A stretch of DNA of 7,331 bases, taken from M3007 sp039804245 (GTDB lineage: Bacteria > Bacteroidota > Bacteroidia > Chitinophagales > Saprospiraceae). The translations under genes were made by a program, and so were the position numbers. The notes under the pieces were generated by a model. The model was not told the DNA's origin and made no database searches. It worked only from the letters and a program-made list of their open reading frames with translations. Of this stretch, positions 5,170-7,331 are shown in pieces (the stretch's first letter is position 1; each line of letters begins with the position of its first letter). The stretch spans positions 1-7,331 of the forward strand of contig JBDLWO010000209.1 in the NCBI GenBank assembly GCA_039804245.1, in the 5' to 3' direction.

Positions 5170-7275
5170 TCAGAAGAATCTGGCTCTGTTATCTTTCAGT
5201 TCAGCATTCTTTACCAGCGACTTCATCAGGTTGGAACGCACATTAACGACAGCCGTTGAGGAAACCTGACGACGGAACATGGTGAGGTCTGAAGGTGTCT
5301 GTACCTGGTTGCGATCGGTAACGGGTGAAATCAGATAGACTCCGGATGTTCCGATAATCGGCTTGCTGATCTGACCGGTAGTCATGGCGAACAACGATCC
5401 CTGAATACGTGGCTCACCAGCCTGCGTTTGCAGGAAGCTCACGTTGCGTACTGTGTCCTGACGGGCATTCCACTGGGCCGCAATGGCAGAAAAATCCTGG
5501 GTATCCTTGATTTTTTCGGCGATAAACTTGCCCTTTGCAATATTTCTGACTTTGGTTTCAGCTTCCTGCAGGCTCTTCAGCGTTGCGAGGGAAGCCTCTC
5601 CCTTCGGAACGATGGTGCGAAGTGCCGCCACCACATATTTGCTGTCGAAGTAACCTCCGGACTGATCGCGGAACACGAACAGCTCGGGGCTCACATCTCC
5701 CAGTTTTGTATTCTCATTGAAGGCCCAGCGAACCATTTCGCGGGCATCTTCGCCGGAGCCAAGATTGCCTACGTTGTAGTCATTTTCCTTCAGCATGGGA
5801 GAATTCTGTATGAAAAAACCCTGCTGTCCGCCCGCAGATACGAAATCTTCAAGCTTCTTGACAGACTGGAGTACAGCAAGAGCCTTGTCTTTGGCGGCCT
5901 GCTGGGTATTTTTGCTCGGCTCAATTTTGCGACCAATAGTAGCTACCTTGACGCTTGCCTCGTTGGTGATGAATTTTTTACCGGTGATCTCGATCAGGTG
6001 CCAGCCAAACTGGGTGGATACAGTATAGAGCTTGCCCTGTTCGCCAGTCTTGAAGCAGACATCATTGAACTCCTTGACCATGGCGCCCTCCGGGAACCAG
6101 CCCAGATCACCACCTTTGGCGCCGGAACCGGGATCCTGGCTTACTTTGACTGCGAGCGAGTCAAAACGGGCTTTGCCGGACTCAACCAGCGTTTTCAGAC
6201 TGTCGATAGTGCTTTTGGAAGCAGGATCCTGCGCATTGCGGATAAGTATATGGCGTGCGCGGACGGAATCTGGCAGTACTTTACGGTCAAGAATTTTGGT
6301 AATTTTCCACTCAGTCATATCAAGGTAAGGGCCTACGACGGCTCCTACAGGACGGGAAGCGAGTGTATCTGCCATTGTGAAAGGCAGCTGCGTTTTGCGC
6401 CTGAATTCACCATCAATTGTACCATTGTTTGCAATTACATAAGTGGAGTCACTTTTGGCATTGCGGAATCCATCGAGCAGGGCCGCCACTGCGGTGCGCG
6501 CATTGGAGGAATCCTGAGGTGTAGGCACTACTGTGAATTCGGCATAGGCAAGCACACGCGTTTCTTCCGTCTGGTCATACAGATGCGGATTCTCTTTCAG
6601 GAAAGATTCGAAATCAGCATCGGTCAGAGATACCTCTGTATCCTTCACGCGGTCGTACGGAACAGCCACGTAGCGGAAATCAAGACGCTCATTACCCTCT
6701 TTGAAGGCCATTTCGGCCATCCAGGCTGGCGTGTACATACCTTTGGAAACAACCGTCATCAGTTTGTCTTCCAGGCGTTTTTTGATAACTTCCTTCTCCT
6801 GAACTGCCCAGTAGGCGCGGTTCATGGGATCGGTGAAAGTACCTGCCTCTATGGACTGCTTCACGTTCTGAAGCATGGCGCGGTTAGGCTGACCGGAGGC
6901 GTCTTTGAAGCGCTCCACGATCACAGGGCTGATCATTTCGCCAAACTGGAGATCGAGGAGTTCATCTTTGCTCACACCCAGGCCGGCCTCTTCAGCCTCC
7001 CGGGAAATGATTGCCTCCTGTACGAAATAATCCCATACCTGTGTACGGATCTGGTAAGTGTTACCCTGAGCGTTGGTGTAAACGAGTTTTTCGTAGTTCT
7101 CAAACTCGCTGCGCTTGATTTCCTTGCCGTTTACCTTTCCCAGTGAATTCACGTCGCCCGCGCCATAACGTTGCGTGTTGGAAACTATGTCCATCAGGAT
7201 AAAGCCTCCAAGCGCCAGTACCATGGTTGCGATCAGGATCCATCCGTTCTTGCGAATCGTTCCGATTAAAGCCAT
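5170..7275 (-). CDS. ppiD: PpiD/SurA-like membrane-anchored peptidyl-prolyl cis-trans isomerase
   Basis: The 701-residue protein is an envelope folding factor. It has a short cytoplasmic start (MALIGTIRKNG), one membrane anchor (about 11-31) and a long periplasmic part, the topology of PpiD. Residues about 35-235 resemble the SurA/PpiD N-terminal chaperone region, including WDYFVQEAIISREAEEAGLGVS, a mark of this family. A parvulin domain covers about 337-433: RARHILI (339-345), QDPGSGAKGGDLGWFPEGAM (380-399) and QFGWHLIEI (422-430). The expected catalytic-type residues His342, Asp381 and His426 are present, so isomerase activity is plausible. The C-terminal third (about 440-701) is less conserved; 623-651 (GSLFAMTTGQISKPI, GVYLISP) looks like a degenerate parvulin-type unit. 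The ATG at 7275-7273 directly precedes the anchor. The product probably helps newly exported proteins fold near the translocon. It is followed by a hairpin and 299 non-coding bases, so it appears separate from sdhCAB. Confidence 0.93.
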   Translation of the reverse strand: MALIGTIRKNGWILIATMVLALGGFILMDIVSNTQRYGAGDVNSLGKVNGKEIKRSEFENYEKLVYTNAQGNTYQIRTQVWDYFVQEAIISREAEEAGLGVSKDELLDLQFGEMISPVIVERFKDASGQPNRAMLQNVKQSIEAGTFTDPMNRAYWAVQEKEVIKKRLEDKLMTVVSKGMYTPAWMAEMAFKEGNERLDFRYVAVPYDRVKDTEVSLTDADFESFLKENPHLYDQTEETRVLAYAEFTVVPTPQDSSNARTAVAALLDGFRNAKSDSTYVIANNGTIDGEFRRKTQLPFTMADTLASRPVGAVVGPYLDMTEWKITKILDRKVLPDSVRARHILIRNAQDPASKSTIDSLKTLVESGKARFDSLAVKVSQDPGSGAKGGDLGWFPEGAMVKEFNDVCFKTGEQGKLYTVSTQFGWHLIEITGKKFITNEASVKVATIGRKIEPSKNTQQAAKDKALAVLQSVKKLEDFVSAGGQQGFFIQNSPMLKENDYNVGNLGSGEDAREMVRWAFNENTKLGDVSPELFVFRDQSGGYFDSKYVVAALRTIVPKGEASLATLKSLQEAETKVRNIAKGKFIAEKIKDTQDFSAIAAQWNARQDTVRNVSFLQTQAGEPRIQGSLFAMTTGQISKPIIGTSGVYLISPVTDRNQVQTPSDLTMFRRQVSSTAVVNVRSNLMKSLVKNAELKDNRARFF

Positions 7276-7311
7276 ATTCGTCTAATTATTTGAAAATCAG
7301 AATTTTAAGTT

Positions 7312-7319
7312 CAAAATTG
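7312..7319 (-). promoter_or_regulatory. Possible -7 box upstream of ppiD
   Basis: CAATTTTG on the minus strand (7319-7312) differs from TAnnTTTG at one position and would give a leader of about 30 bases before the ppiD ATG. The -33 region lies beyond the right edge, so the call is weak and ppiD might instead be read from an upstream gene. Confidence 0.22.
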
Positions 7320-7331
7320 CACTTGCTTCCA

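Noticed and set aside
5428..7146. A 572-codon open frame on the plus strand, opposite ppiD
   Set aside because: It lies entirely antisense to a clearly functional PpiD-like gene, its translation is rich in Cys, His and Phe without recognisable domains, and such frames arise from codon bias on the real strand.
1..7331. Mobile element, CRISPR array, defence system, tRNA or rRNA
   Set aside because: No transposase-like frame, regular spaced repeats, cloverleaf or rRNA-like sequence was seen; the genes are housekeeping or envelope genes all on one strand.

Overview
The window looks like a chromosomal piece of a Bacteroidota bacterium, probably from the Saprospiria/Chitinophagia side. Three things point there: a five-helix, di-heme (type B) succinate:quinone oxidoreductase in the order C-A-B; a secreted protein with a PKD domain and Ig-like repeats, of the kind exported by the type IX secretion system; and promoter-like sequences that fit the Bacteroidota consensus (TTTG about 20 bases upstream of TAnnTTTG) with no clear Shine-Dalgarno sites. 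The lineage is inferred from protein style only. All five genes lie on the minus strand, so transcription runs from high to low coordinates.

Layout in transcription order: (1) 7275-5170, a PpiD/SurA-like membrane-anchored periplasmic peptidyl-prolyl isomerase, followed by a perfect 17-bp hairpin at 5108-5144. (2) 5169-4871, a 299-base non-coding gap with the hairpin, an AT-rich stretch, a likely -7 box and small operator-like repeats ahead of sdhC. (3) 4870-1350, the sdhC-sdhA-sdhB operon for the membrane cytochrome b, flavoprotein and iron-sulfur subunits. The C-A spacer is 31 bases and the A-B spacer is 103 bases and holds a small hairpin. (4) 1303-1, the first 434 residues of a large secreted surface protein that runs off the left edge. 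Its best promoter candidate lies inside the last codons of sdhB and uses the sdhB stop codon as part of the -7 box.

The three sdh products form complex II: SdhA oxidises succinate at a covalently bound FAD, SdhB carries electrons through three iron-sulfur clusters, and SdhC passes them through two hemes to quinone, probably menaquinone. The isomerase and the surface protein both belong to envelope biology but have no evident functional link to complex II.

I found no sign of a novel multi-gene system, mobile element, CRISPR array or RNA gene. The observations worth following are regulatory (the promoter embedded in sdhB, repeats at the sdhC promoter, two hairpins) plus details of SdhC, PpiD and the surface protein.
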